Source: Rhodohalobacter sp. 614A (GTDB lineage: Bacteria > Bacteroidota > Rhodothermia > Balneolales > Balneolaceae). From it: a stretch of 64,000 bases of DNA. Positions within the stretch are counted from its first letter, which is position 1, and the number at the start of each line of letters is the position of its first letter. Below, in pieces: positions 37,301-47,700 of this stretch. The notes beneath the pieces are model-generated. The model worked only from the letters and a program-made list of their open reading frames with translations, ran no database searches and was not told the DNA's origin. A program made the position numbers and the translations under genes. The stretch lies in the NCBI RefSeq assembly GCF_021462415.1, contig NZ_JAKEDS010000003.1:524743-588742 (forward strand). Direction: 5' to 3'.

Positions 37301-37330
37301 TCCAGGTCGCTTCACCAAAAACCTCACCTC

Positions 37331-37380
37331 AATCATACGTTTGCAGTTCACTCATTTTTGATGAAAGACGTATGATTCTT
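37331..37380 (+). terminator. hairpin ending the nuoA-H transcript
   Basis: AATCATACGT (37331-37340) and ACGTATGATT (37368-37377) are a perfect 10-base inverted repeat; the 27-base loop can pair further (TTCACTCA with TGATGAA, one bulge). CTTTATAT follows. The T tract is weak, so it may be a terminator or a 3-prime stabilising structure. Confidence 0.5.
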
Positions 37381-37456
37381 TATATGCCGGAATATTTATT
37401 TTTTTATCTTAACAATCGTTTTGTAAAGGATTTTCAACCCCTGCGATATTCAATCC

Positions 37457-38140
37457 ATGCCCTTACTTAAGAAACCACTTTTTAAAAAGTTTGCAGACTT
37501 TTTTACCCCTTCTGCAAATGCCGATAAAAATTGTATCGGAGTTTTTATTTCCATCCCAAAAAATGGAACGTATACCGTAAAAAATCTCCTGAAACTGAAT
37601 AAACTATCTGACAGGAAATACGATGATATTATCATTAACAGGAAACATGAAAGAGGTTCGGTCCTCCAAAAGAATTACAATTTTGAAAACCTGTTTGTAT
37701 TCTGTTTTGTGAGAGACCCGTACGACCGGACAATCTCGTGGTATGAATATCACAAAGGGCGGAATTTGGAACCTTATACCTCTCTCTCTTTTGAAGAATG
37801 GATCCGCGAAGGCATGCCTCACCATTGGACAATTTTAAAAGACTCTGACTGGGAAAAAGAAAATATCTCTCCCCTTCTTCAATATAATTTCATTTCGGAT
37901 TGCAAGGTTGATTTTATCGGACATACCGAACATTTCGAACGGGACATGAAAACTATCATCGAAAACCTGAATCAAAAATTATTGGATTCAGGCCGTGAAA
38001 TTGAATTTGAATTCTCCCAGGTTCAAAAAAATAAAAGTAACAGGTTAGCCGATATTGACCACTATTTTACCCCGGAAACCAAAAAGATAGTATCAGAAAT
38101 CCTACATAAGGACTTTGAATATTTTGGATATGACAAATAG
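37457..38140 (+). CDS. sulfotransferase family protein
   Basis: 227-residue PAPS-dependent sulfotransferase-like protein (sulfotransferase family 2 type). The 5-prime-phosphosulfate loop appears as SIPKNGTYTVKN (about 32-43), the 3-prime-phosphate motif as FVRDPYDRTISWYEYH, and the family's FIGHTEHFERDM follows. No signal peptide, so it acts in the cytoplasm, perhaps on a glycan or lipid. No PAPS synthesis gene is nearby. It looks more AT-rich than nuoH and the oxoprolinase on either side, which may mean recent acquisition. The acceptor is unknown. Confidence 0.75.
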   Translation: MPLLKKPLFKKFADFFTPSANADKNCIGVFISIPKNGTYTVKNLLKLNKLSDRKYDDIIINRKHERGSVLQKNYNFENLFVFCFVRDPYDRTISWYEYHKGRNLEPYTSLSFEEWIREGMPHHWTILKDSDWEKENISPLLQYNFISDCKVDFIGHTEHFERDMKTIIENLNQKLLDSGREIEFEFSQVQKNKSNRLADIDHYFTPETKKIVSEILHKDFEYFGYDK

Positions 38141-38167
38141 GTCCGGGATGTAAATTCAGTTATTCCT

Positions 38168-39466
38168 TTAATCTGTTTTTCTTAACCGTTTAATCATTTT
38201 GATGAGCGGCCAGATGATCAAAATGGCGATGGCAATGGAAAGAACAAGCGTTAATCCTTCATTTACCAAATCCGGATAAAACAGTCGGGATATTGCTTTG
38301 AGGACATTCGTAACGCCGATCACCAATGTGATAAAAACAACGATTCCCATCGCCCAATTGTAGGGTTTTGAGTTGATCTGTTTTCCCAGCAATTTGGCAT
38401 TGTTCACCATCAAAAACAGAAAGATGGCAATCAATGGCAACACAATTCCATTTAAAGCCTGTGCTAAAATAATGGCTGGAATCGGTTGTACCTGTAGAAT
38501 TCCAAAAAGCGTACCGATACAAATGACGCCTATCCATATCAGGCGGTAGTACATACCTTTGGCTTCCCATTTTTTATTTCCCCCACCCCAAATACTTTTT
38601 GCGGTGATGGATGCAGCAAGCGGAGCGGTTAAAGAAGAACTGAATCCAGCCGCCATCAAACCAAAAGCAAAGAAAACTCCGGCCCAGCTTCCCAGTTCAT
38701 CTGACAGTGTTTGAGCGAGGCGTTCGAATGAGAATGCTCCGGTAATATTTGTACTTACAATCAGAACGGCAATAGATATTATTCCTCCCAAAACAATGGC
38801 CAGCGTTAAGCTCACACGCATCTCTTTCAGGGTTTGATTGTGTGATAATCCCGATCCCAAAAAAATATTATATGGCACAACGGTGGTTCCTATCAGGCCC
38901 AGTACAATCAGTTCCGATCCTGGAGGAAGCTCCGGAACAAAACTTCGTTGAAGAACTGTGCCCCATTCCGGGCCAATAATAAAAGCCGTGGATAAAAAAC
39001 AAAGGCCCATCAAGGCAACAATTCCACCCATTACCTGGGCGATAACTTCCGTAGAGCCGAACCATAACAGCAATGCGGCGCCGCCGCCCATTAAGAGTGT
39101 ACCCCAAATAGCGGCATTATCAAAAATGAGCAGAATGCCAGAAATTCCTCCCAGAATATTTCCGGTTTCGTAGGCTGCGCACCCAAAAATGATTGAAAAA
39201 GGCACCAGCAAAATCAGCACTTTCCCAACCGAAGAATCACTAAAAAAAGTTTTTAAAACCTGGCCTAAATTCTTTCCTGAAACGATCGTTAGTCTTGCAC
39301 TTGCTTCCTGTAAAACCACGCAGGCAAAGGTTGAAAATACAAGTGCCCAGATAAGACTGTATCCGAAACCGGCACCCGCAGATGCCGCCGTTGTGACCGT
39401 CCCAGGACCAATAAAAGCGGCTGACAACACCGACCAAAACAGGATATTCAATAACCGATGCTTCAT
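38168..39466 (-). CDS. Nramp-fold transporter without metal-binding residues
   Basis: 432-residue integral membrane protein with about 11 helices, assignable to the Nramp family by overall pattern. In metal-transporting Nramp proteins helix 1 carries DPGN and helix 6 carries a Met in a GATVMPHN-type segment. Here helix 1 reads IGPGTVTTA (Gly20, Thr23 in place of Asp and Asn) and helix 6 reads GTTVVPYN (Val197 in place of Met). The Mn/Fe site is therefore absent. Its ATG overlaps the TGA of the 5-oxoprolinase gene, so the two are translationally coupled. Bacillus subtilis places an Nramp-family gene (ycsG) beside its own 5-oxoprolinase genes. I infer import of 5-oxoproline or a related lactam rather than manganese. 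Confidence 0.8.
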   Translation of the reverse strand: MKHRLLNILFWSVLSAAFIGPGTVTTAASAGAGFGYSLIWALVFSTFACVVLQEASARLTIVSGKNLGQVLKTFFSDSSVGKVLILLVPFSIIFGCAAYETGNILGGISGILLIFDNAAIWGTLLMGGGAALLLWFGSTEVIAQVMGGIVALMGLCFLSTAFIIGPEWGTVLQRSFVPELPPGSELIVLGLIGTTVVPYNIFLGSGLSHNQTLKEMRVSLTLAIVLGGIISIAVLIVSTNITGAFSFERLAQTLSDELGSWAGVFFAFGLMAAGFSSSLTAPLAASITAKSIWGGGNKKWEAKGMYYRLIWIGVICIGTLFGILQVQPIPAIILAQALNGIVLPLIAIFLFLMVNNAKLLGKQINSKPYNWAMGIVVFITLVIGVTNVLKAISRLFYPDLVNEGLTLVLSIAIAILIIWPLIKMIKRLRKTD

Positions 39467-42400
39467 ACTGTAGCTTCTTTAGCCTTTGGATTTTTTTGAA
39501 TAGCGGGTTCCGTTTCCAGAGATCCGTAACCTCCGCCGCCCGGAGTGTGCAGGATAAAGCGGTCGCCTGCTGCAAGTTGTCTTCCATCCACAGAAGATAA
39601 TTCTTCTTTCTCGCCACTTTGTCTAACCACCCATTGATGGCCTGTTTTTCCCGGTTCACCGTCTTTTAATCCATACGGACCTTCTTTGCGGTGTTGTGTT
39701 AACACCGACAAACTTACCGGTTCCAAAAAGGTCATTTCTCGAACAATTCCATCTCCACCGGTATGCTGTCCTTTTCCACCGGAATCTTTTCTTACCTGAT
39801 ATAAATCCAGACGAACCGGGTAACGATATTCAAAAACTTCGGGATCAGTTCCGCGGGTATTCGTCATATGCTGGTGTACGGCATGGCAACCTTCGAAATC
39901 CGGCCCCGCGCCGGTTCCGCCGCCAACCGTTTCGTAGTATCCAAAATTGTCGTTTCCAAACAGAATATTGTTCATGGTCCCCTGGCTGCACGCCGCACGG
40001 TTGAACGGTTTCAGAAGTGTATCAACCAACCGCTGACTGATTTCAATATTTCCTCCTACAACCGCCGGACATTTGGCCGGATCTTCATCAAAAACAGGAT
40101 TTAATAAACAGGTCGGTAGATGGATGGTTACAGGATCGAGGAGTCCTTCGTTTAACGGAATCGGTTTGGAGATCAACATTCTCAACACATACATCACCAC
40201 ACTATTTACAATAGCTGGGGTGGCATTCAGGTTATTCGGATGGACATCACCGGTTCCTGTAAAATCAATCGAAACATGTTCATCTTTCACAGTCAGTGTT
40301 GCAACCAATGGGGTTCCATCATCTAAATATTCCGTGCTTTTATAGACGTTATTTTCAATTTCCCGCAGCATACTTTTCGACATGGAAGATGCGTGCTCTT
40401 TGAGTTCATTCATGTAATGACGAACTTCATCCGAGCCATACAAATCCACAAGGTTTTCCAAAGACTGAACGCCCCTTCGGTTTGCAGCTACAGCGGCACG
40501 CAGATCTGCAATATTCTCTTCAACATTTCTGGTGGGATATCTGCCGCCAAGCAACACGTTACGAATGTCTTCCCATTTCGGGTCACCGTTTTTCACCAAA
40601 TACATGGGGGAAATGGTTACGCCTTCCTGCGCCAGATTTGTTGCATCCGGAGGCATAGAGCCCGGTCTTGTCCCTCCTATTTCGGAATGATGAGCCCGAC
40701 TGGCAGCGTATCCGATCAATTGATCTTCATCTACAAAAACGGGTGTAATAACCGTTACATCCGGCAAATGAGCCCCTCCGTAAGCCGGATGATTGGTGAC
40801 TATTACATCGCCCGGTTCTATTTTCATATGTTCTTTGATGCTCCGTACGCACATTCCAATTGCACCGAGATGAACCGGAATGTGAGGAGCATTTACCACT
40901 AATTCGCCTTTTTCATTCAGCAGTGCACAGGAAAAATCAAGTCTCTCTTTTACATTTACGGAGAGGGCTGTTCGCTGAAGCATTTCTCCCATCTCCTCCG
41001 CAATGGACGTAAACCGATTGGTAAAAAGTTCAAGCTTAATCGCTTCCGGTTGAGAGAAAGAAATCAAACTTGATGACTCCTCACTTTTTTCGAGTTTCAG
41101 AGTTAAGTTCATATCCACTTTGGCTTCCCAACCCGGTTCAATAACAATCGTACTTAGCGGATCTAAAACCAATGCAGGTCCTGAAATCAGATGTCCTGGA
41201 CGAAGCTGGGCACGGTCGAATAACTCGGTTTCAATCTTTTCACCGTTAAACCAAATATCTTTCGACTGAACCGCAAGAAGTTTGGATGTTGAGGGCGGCT
41301 CATCCGGATTTTCAATGGTTACCTGTGTTGAGGCAACAACACGTAGTGATTCCACCTCGATAGATAATCCATCAATCCAATGGCCGTACCGTTCCTGGTA
41401 AAGTCCATAAAACAGATCTTCGACCTTTTCATCTTTATCATATTCAACGGAAAGAGTGGATTCCTGGCCTTCAACTCTCAAAAAAACAATTCGCCTTCTG
41501 ATAAAGATTTCATCATTCTTAATATTTTGCTCTTTCAATTCCTGAACGGCCTGCTCTTCCAAATCAGAGAACAGTTTTTCCAATTCTGATTCTGTTTCTT
41601 CCAGCGGCTGAAGCAATTGTTTTTCAGCGAAACGTTCCACCACAGCATGACCCAGGCCATGCGCACTCAAAACACCGGCTTCAATCGGGACCACAATATT
41701 TTTCATCTCAAGCCGGTCTGCAATCGCACAACAATGTTGACTTCCCGCTCCACCAAACGAAACCAATGCGTAGTCCTGTGGATTATACCCTTTTCTCAAC
41801 GATATTTTTTTGATGGCATCCGCCATGCGTTCATTGGCGATACTTAAAAATCCCTCTAATACAACTTTGGGATCAACTTCTTTAGCCTCTGCTTCACTGA
41901 CCTTCGCCACAATCTGGTCTAACTGATTTTTGGCATCCTGAATGGAAATTGGGATTCCGAAATTTTCGGGTGCTAAACGTCCCAAAAGTAAATTGACATC
42001 CGTAATGGTCAGCGGTCCACCGGCACCGTAACACGCCGGTCCGGGATAGGCCCCTGCACTTTCCGGGCCAACACTGAGCGTATATCCATCAAACGAACAA
42101 ACAGAACCGCCACCTGCAGCCACGGTTTCTATGGACAGTGCAGGAGCGACCAAATGGGCATCCCCTACTTTATGCTCAAATGCATATTCATAATCGCCGC
42201 CGTAACGGGCTACGTCCGTGCTGGTTCCTCCCATATCAAACGAAATAATATCGGAGAAACCGGCCTGTTTGCCCACCGTAGATGCGCCCACAACACCACC
42301 TGCCGGTCCACTTAATAAACTGTCTTTGGGATAGAATCTTTGATCACTCACCAATCCGCCGGCGCTGGTCATCACAAATAAATTTCCGTCTGTGAGGCAT

Positions 42401-43302
42401 GATTTTACCGACGAAATATATTCCCTGATGATCGGATCGAGATAGGCATTAACCAGCGTAGTTTCTGCACGTGGCAATATTTTGATGAAACGGCTCAGCT
42501 CACTCGATAGCGAGATGTATTCAAATCCTTTTTGGGATAACCAGTTTTTCAGTTCCTTCTCATGATCCGGATTTTTATAGCTGTTCATCAATGCTACGGA
42601 AATGGATTTCACTCCTTTTCGCAAAAGATCGTCCACAGCTTCCTCCATTGCGCCCAAATCTAATTGGGTTAATACCTCGCCATTAGCATCCATCCGCTCA
42701 GGCACTTCAATGGTATAAGCATATAAAGACTGTGGTTTTTCGATATTCAAAGAAAAAAGATCCGGCCGTTGTTGCGTACCAATCTCTAACAAATCTTTAA
42801 ATCCCTTTGTGATGAACAAAGCCGTAGGTGAACCATTCCGTTCTAACAAGGCGTTTGTCCCGCGGGTAGTTGCCAAGCGCATGTTCATCGGAGGCAGATT
42901 TTCATCCAATAAGGTGCCAGTTACCAAACGTGCCGCTAAAATGGGCGCTTCCTCTTTGGTAATCACCTCAAACCCCACACCTTCCCACGGAATATCATCT
43001 GGCAGGGGAGAATTTACTTTCAGCAGTGATTCCTCAGGATCAAAATGAATCACTGTCATGTCATCACAGGCTTTGTTGAGTAACCGAAAAGTAAACCCTT
43101 TCACAAAGTTTAAAGGAGCCGACCAATCCTGTGAAATCAGAAATGTATCCGGAGAAAGTACCTGCTCAATGGAGCCCCGCAATGAACTATTACTGAGGAC
43201 TTTTGTTCTGATTTTCTGTCCTTCCGGAGTGATGGCGATACAATCGGTAAATGTACCTCCCGTATCAACCCAAATATTCCATCGTTTATCGTCTGTACTC
43301 AT
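39463..43302 (-). CDS. ATP-dependent 5-oxoprolinase / hydantoinase A-B fusion
   Basis: 1279-residue single-chain enzyme with the architecture of eukaryotic OPLAH: HyuA-like half (about 1-720) and HyuB-like half (about 745-1270). ATPase motifs DTGGTFTD (13-20) and SFDMGGTSTD are intact; the HyuB half shows LQRTALSVNVKERLDFSCAL, VHLGAIG and the C-terminal HTPGGGGYG. The reaction expected is ATP-driven opening of L-5-oxoproline to glutamate; hydantoin hydrolysis is the alternative. Cytoplasmic. It overlaps the Nramp-like transporter gene and is preceded by 181 bases of leader after the DUF2891 gene. Confidence 0.9.
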   Translation of the reverse strand: MSTDDKRWNIWVDTGGTFTDCIAITPEGQKIRTKVLSNSSLRGSIEQVLSPDTFLISQDWSAPLNFVKGFTFRLLNKACDDMTVIHFDPEESLLKVNSPLPDDIPWEGVGFEVITKEEAPILAARLVTGTLLDENLPPMNMRLATTRGTNALLERNGSPTALFITKGFKDLLEIGTQQRPDLFSLNIEKPQSLYAYTIEVPERMDANGEVLTQLDLGAMEEAVDDLLRKGVKSISVALMNSYKNPDHEKELKNWLSQKGFEYISLSSELSRFIKILPRAETTLVNAYLDPIIREYISSVKSCLTDGNLFVMTSAGGLVSDQRFYPKDSLLSGPAGGVVGASTVGKQAGFSDIISFDMGGTSTDVARYGGDYEYAFEHKVGDAHLVAPALSIETVAAGGGSVCSFDGYTLSVGPESAGAYPGPACYGAGGPLTITDVNLLLGRLAPENFGIPISIQDAKNQLDQIVAKVSEAEAKEVDPKVVLEGFLSIANERMADAIKKISLRKGYNPQDYALVSFGGAGSQHCCAIADRLEMKNIVVPIEAGVLSAHGLGHAVVERFAEKQLLQPLEETESELEKLFSDLEEQAVQELKEQNIKNDEIFIRRRIVFLRVEGQESTLSVEYDKDEKVEDLFYGLYQERYGHWIDGLSIEVESLRVVASTQVTIENPDEPPSTSKLLAVQSKDIWFNGEKIETELFDRAQLRPGHLISGPALVLDPLSTIVIEPGWEAKVDMNLTLKLEKSEESSSLISFSQPEAIKLELFTNRFTSIAEEMGEMLQRTALSVNVKERLDFSCALLNEKGELVVNAPHIPVHLGAIGMCVRSIKEHMKIEPGDVIVTNHPAYGGAHLPDVTVITPVFVDEDQLIGYAASRAHHSEIGGTRPGSMPPDATNLAQEGVTISPMYLVKNGDPKWEDIRNVLLGGRYPTRNVEENIADLRAAVAANRRGVQSLENLVDLYGSDEVRHYMNELKEHASSMSKSMLREIENNVYKSTEYLDDGTPLVATLTVKDEHVSIDFTGTGDVHPNNLNATPAIVNSVVMYVLRMLISKPIPLNEGLLDPVTIHLPTCLLNPVFDEDPAKCPAVVGGNIEISQRLVDTLLKPFNRAACSQGTMNNILFGNDNFGYYETVGGGTGAGPDFEGCHAVHQHMTNTRGTDPEVFEYRYPVRLDLYQVRKDSGGKGQHTGGDGIVREMTFLEPVSLSVLTQHRKEGPYGLKDGEPGKTGHQWVVRQSGEKEELSSVDGRQLAAGDRFILHTPGGGGYGSLETEPAIQKNPKAKEATV

Positions 43303-43483
43303 ACTGCTTATTGTAAAAATTTGGTGGCATTAATGGTAATAGTTCTGCTGTGGGCGCATTTTTAAATAATCTGCCTGATGATCAACGTACATGTTCAGAT
43401 TCCTTCTTTCCTTCGGGAATACGACCTCTGCCTGGGATCATATCCTTTCAACATGATCAACATAGTAAGAACAGGTCATAAAT
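43303..43483 (-). promoter_or_regulatory. leader of the oxoprolinase gene with two tiny frames and a hairpin
   Basis: Reading on the minus strand: a perfect 6-base hairpin (GATCAT 43458-43453, ATGATC 43441-43436), then two overlapping mini-frames, a 19-codon one (43441 to 43382, starting MIPGRGRIPEGKK, preceded by AAAGGA) and a 20-codon one (43392 to 43330, starting MYVDHQADYLK, preceded by AAGGAA). The arrangement resembles a regulatory leader, but neither peptide is recognised. Confidence 0.3.
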
Positions 43484-44770
43484 CTACTGGTTTTCGGTGG
43501 TAGCGAGATAATAAATCGCATACGTACCCAACCAATGTGTTCCCAAATAATCTGTTTTATATAAAGAGTTGAATCCTTCCTCAGCATGGTAGTTTGCTAA
43601 TTTTATATACAGCTCTTTCCGGGGATCATTCTCCGGCAAAACACTGGCAATTTGATTGAACGCACCGGCCCGGTAAAATGCCAGGCCAACCAGATGCGAT
43701 TTCGCTCCCATCAGGTCATTTTCTTCTTCAGTATCTTCACCGTCCTCGTTCTCTCCATTTTCTTCGTCTGAAGGACTTTCCTTTTCAAACATAATTTCCG
43801 GAACGGTTCGCAGAGAACGAAACCCTTCAGAATATGGAGCAGGCATAAAAGAGTTAAACCAGTCATAAAATTCTTGTTGAGGCAAAACAGAACTCATCAA
43901 GACAGCTTCGGCAAGGCAGGGCGATAGAAAATCTGATCCAGAAGGTTCATACGATGCCGGGCATTGGACATCATCCATGAAAAACCGCCGTGAATGTTTA
44001 TCTATAGCTTCCAAAAGTGGTTCGCCATTGGCATTAACTGCATAATCATGCATCATCTTCAAAGAAAATGCTGTGTTGCTGTGCGTTCCAACCCGTATCG
44101 GATAGTCCAGTCTTTCCAGGTAGGAAACCATGTTTTCTGAAAAGTATTCCACAAGAGGTTTCATTGCTCCTGACCACTCATCGGCTTTTTCATGATCCCA
44201 ATCGAAAATTTCATCGTACAGAAACATGTACCAGGCCCAGCCATACGGACGTTCAAATCCGCCACGGGCGATCTCTTTGAAAAAGTGTAATTCACCTTCT
44301 AAACTGGATTCTGAGAGATGATTATCCAGTTTTTCTTCAATAAGACCGCCGACGGCCATTTCCGGAAATTGCTTGTAAGTGCGTACCATTGTCCAGGTAG
44401 AATTCACGGCCGAATGCCAGTCAAAACATCCATAAAACGATAGCGAATCTTCAAAAGCCGGCTTAAGCTGTTCGGTGCGTTCATACAGATATCCCTGGTA
44501 ATTCGATTTCGTCTGAGGACGGTCAATACAAGAAAGAGGAAGAGCGGCCAACGAAACGGCGGTTACCAAATCCAGTTCAGGAGTTTCCGAAACGGGTATT
44601 TGATCCATCACTTGTTGAATTTTCTCCCTATCACTTCCGGTAAATGTCAGTACACTATCGGGAGCAGTAACAGAATCCGTCTCTGTTCCCGGTTGATCTG
44701 AATTATTACAGGAATAAAAAACAAACAGAGCTGCTAGCAGGAGAATATTTTGTAAGTATTTCATCTTCAA
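43484..44770 (-). CDS. DUF2891 family lipoprotein
   Basis: 428-residue protein of the uncharacterised DUF2891 family, recognised from CFDWHSAVNSTW, GGFERPYGWAWYMF and YPIRVGTHSNTAFSL, which are its hallmark aromatic segments. Lipobox FYSC (Cys21) predicts a lipid-anchored envelope protein. A very acidic low-complexity insert (Glu/Asp/Asn, around 325-350) is unusual. The many Trp, His and Arg on a likely alpha/alpha barrel suggest a hydrolase or lyase, but function is unknown. It follows the M14 peptidase by 26 bases and probably shares its transcript. Confidence 0.85.
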   Translation of the reverse strand: MKMKYLQNILLLAALFVFYSCNNSDQPGTETDSVTAPDSVLTFTGSDREKIQQVMDQIPVSETPELDLVTAVSLAALPLSCIDRPQTKSNYQGYLYERTEQLKPAFEDSLSFYGCFDWHSAVNSTWTMVRTYKQFPEMAVGGLIEEKLDNHLSESSLEGELHFFKEIARGGFERPYGWAWYMFLYDEIFDWDHEKADEWSGAMKPLVEYFSENMVSYLERLDYPIRVGTHSNTAFSLKMMHDYAVNANGEPLLEAIDKHSRRFFMDDVQCPASYEPSGSDFLSPCLAEAVLMSSVLPQQEFYDWFNSFMPAPYSEGFRSLRTVPEIMFEKESPSDEENGENEDGEDTEEENDLMGAKSHLVGLAFYRAGAFNQIASVLPENDPRKELYIKLANYHAEEGFNSLYKTDYLGTHWLGTYAIYYLATTENQ

Positions 44771-44796
44771 ATATGTTAATTGCTGAAAAAGGACTG

Positions 44797-47700
44797 TTAC
44801 TCTTCCACCTCGGAATGGTATTTCTCATATAAAGAATCCGGAAGTACAGGTTTTACTCTGTATTTACTTCTGAGGAATCGGTCGCCCACACTTTTGGATG
44901 TGGTTGTTGTATCAAACTTTCCATTGTACAAATATTGAAGAGCGCCGGTACTGTGGGCAACTCCGGCAGCGGCATTCATCTGCATCCATTCTCCAGCGGC
45001 CGGTTCATCCGGAGCTTCCGATACCAGTGAAAAATAGGTGATTCTCGGATCGCGGTACCCGTCTCCTGTATTTTCAATTCCTTTCAAAGGCGCATTCACC
45101 CAGATATCATTCATATAAAATTCGCCATAGGCATCTTCCTGCGAACGATATTTTTTATAACGGGTCTGCATTTCAAGATTCACTTTTCTCATTTCGGGAA
45201 CGGCATCCACGTGAGCCGAAATGGAATCCAACAAAGCAAACGAGAGATCTTTACTGGAAGAAAAATCTTCATGATCGTACCAGCTGAATCCTGTCAGAAA
45301 ATATCCTCGTGGGATCCAGTAGTTGTTGGACCTCGGACCTCGATCACGGCTGCTCATCCACGCGCTATATCCGGCAAAATATTGGACCCATTCGTGCGGC
45401 GGATATCCATGCATGTTGATATACACATCCGGCAGCCATTCTTCCTGTACTTCGCGACGAACTTTTGCTACCTCGTAACGTGGATCCAGATTGTTTTGAT
45501 CACGGGTAATATCCACAGCAAGCGGCCCAAGATATCCGGCATGATGCATGTGGTACGGGTTGATTTTATTTAGATCCACAGCAAGATTGGCGCCATCCGG
45601 ATTGGTGATGGGATGGAGCACCAAATTCACTTTGTTTAAATATTTACTGTATTCAGGATCGGTCGCTGCTTTTTCCGCAAGCTTCAGAATATGGCTTGTA
45701 CTTGAAAATTCGTTGGCATGCTGCCGACCGGAAATAAACAGCGTCGGTTTCATCGCATTCAATTTAGCCTGCGAAATATACCTGGATTCCGTCGGAGGCA
45801 GCAGATCCATCACGTATACTTTTTCGCCCAAAAGGGATGTTGCTGCATAATAGACCTGGATGTTATCAAACGTGTTTAATTTCGAGAGAATCTCATTCGT
45901 TTCTGCGGGAGGAATGGGCGTGTCCCACTGCACAAGATTCTGTCCTGAATATTCGAAGTTTTCATCGTATGGAGCACTTCGAACAATCGGCTGAGCTTCA
46001 CTCGTTTGAGTCAGCGTTTTCTCAGAAATCCAGCCGGTACTGTCTTCAAGAGCAAACCGGAATGTGATATTTTTAATGCCTTCAACGCTTAGTGAAGAAC
46101 TAAATAAATTATTCTCCCGGAGTTTTTCATGAGCATTCAATATCCCCGTCAGGCGCTCCGAAGAAATAAATACATTGTCTATATAAGATTCTGAACCTCT
46201 TGCTTTTAGCTCTTCATATGGATTTTCCTCCTTGTCTACATCCAGCTCAAAAATCAGGTTTGCAATCTCTTCATCAGCACCAATTTCCAAACCGGTAAGC
46301 GCGGGTTCTTCAACTTGAATATTCGGAAGTTCATAATATAATTCCTTCGTTTCATGATCTTTCTCTTTGTAACGAAGAACTACTTCGGGACGGCCTTTCT
46401 TTTTACCTGTAAAATATATTTTTGCATGCCCAGGCTTTCCGTCTTCGGACGGCATGATATACGGTAAAATTCTTCCGGGATAACTCAGATCACCTACACC
46501 GTAACGGTTTCCAATCAAATCAAAAAACAGGATCGTTTCGAAGTAAATATCTTCATGAAGTGCCTCAAGAGAAGAAATCTGCTCTTCAAGAATTCCAAGT
46601 CTGTAGTCCGGTTCACTGAGTGTGATTTCAAATTTCAATTCATCGAAATAAGGAGCGAGATCGGGATCAGGTTTTCCATCCTGAATATCCATCACATAAT
46701 CCAGCACTTTTTGATAAGTGTCGGTTTGCATATGGTCCCAGAATCGTTCCAAATCGGTTTTGATTCGGTCATCAGCAATCTTTTCACCGTCAATTTCTGC
46801 CGTCAACCAGCCTGTAGTTACGCGAAGAGAATCGTACTCCGGAAACAGATCGAAATAGGGACGAATAACATATTTGGGGTCGAATACGTCAGAAAAAACA
46901 GTCTCCCCTTTTTTGTCGAAGGCTTCAAATGTATAGGTGTGATCGGGTGAATAGACCGGTGTGAATGAGACATCAACACTGGAAATATCAAGCTCATTTT
47001 CCAGGAAAGTGTCTATCGGGTAAATTTCCTGTAACCATCGCGTTTTGGAAGCAGATGTCTGCCATTTGATCTCTTCGGAATCCCGCAAATGTTTATACTG
47101 AATATTGATGGAATCCACTTTTTCGTCCTTGAGCTGAGGAATCACGACATTTTCAATCCAACTGAATCCCTGTTTGTAGGCATTCAAAACCTGCACATCT
47201 ATATCCTCTTCGGAAACACTCTTTTCATTGAGTTTGTCATAAATCTGTTCTTTGATCTGCTCCCGTATTTCAGGTGATTCACTAACCCTAAGAACAATCG
47301 ATCCTTTTGAATTTTCTGTGATGTTCGGCAGCACGTCTGCGTTAAACATCTCCCAAAAATCATTCACTTCCCATGGAATTGTAATCTCTTCCGAGAAGAT
47401 CGGTTCATCAACTCCAAACCCTGTTTTATAGGTTTCCACATCAACCTGGTTTACAGTAACCTGATTCTGAACACGCTGAGAAATAAAGGAATCTAAACCC
47501 TCCGGAATTTCTTTGGCTGCCAGTTCTATATCGAGATTTTCAAGTTCTTTTCCTTCAAGACGCGAAAGCCATGTATCCAGTTTTTCAATACCGTTAGCTA
47601 CTTGTCCGGCGCCTGAAATTCCCTGGAAAAATCGTCTCGCTTCGGTTTGAACTTCTTCCAGTGTCACATTTCCTTTTCCAAAATCCCACACATAAGGCAG

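Noticed and set aside
38168-39466. Annotation as a standard Mn2+/Fe2+ Nramp transporter (MntH)
   Set aside because: The DPGN and Met ligands are replaced (GPGT, Val) and the gene is coupled to an oxoprolinase gene.
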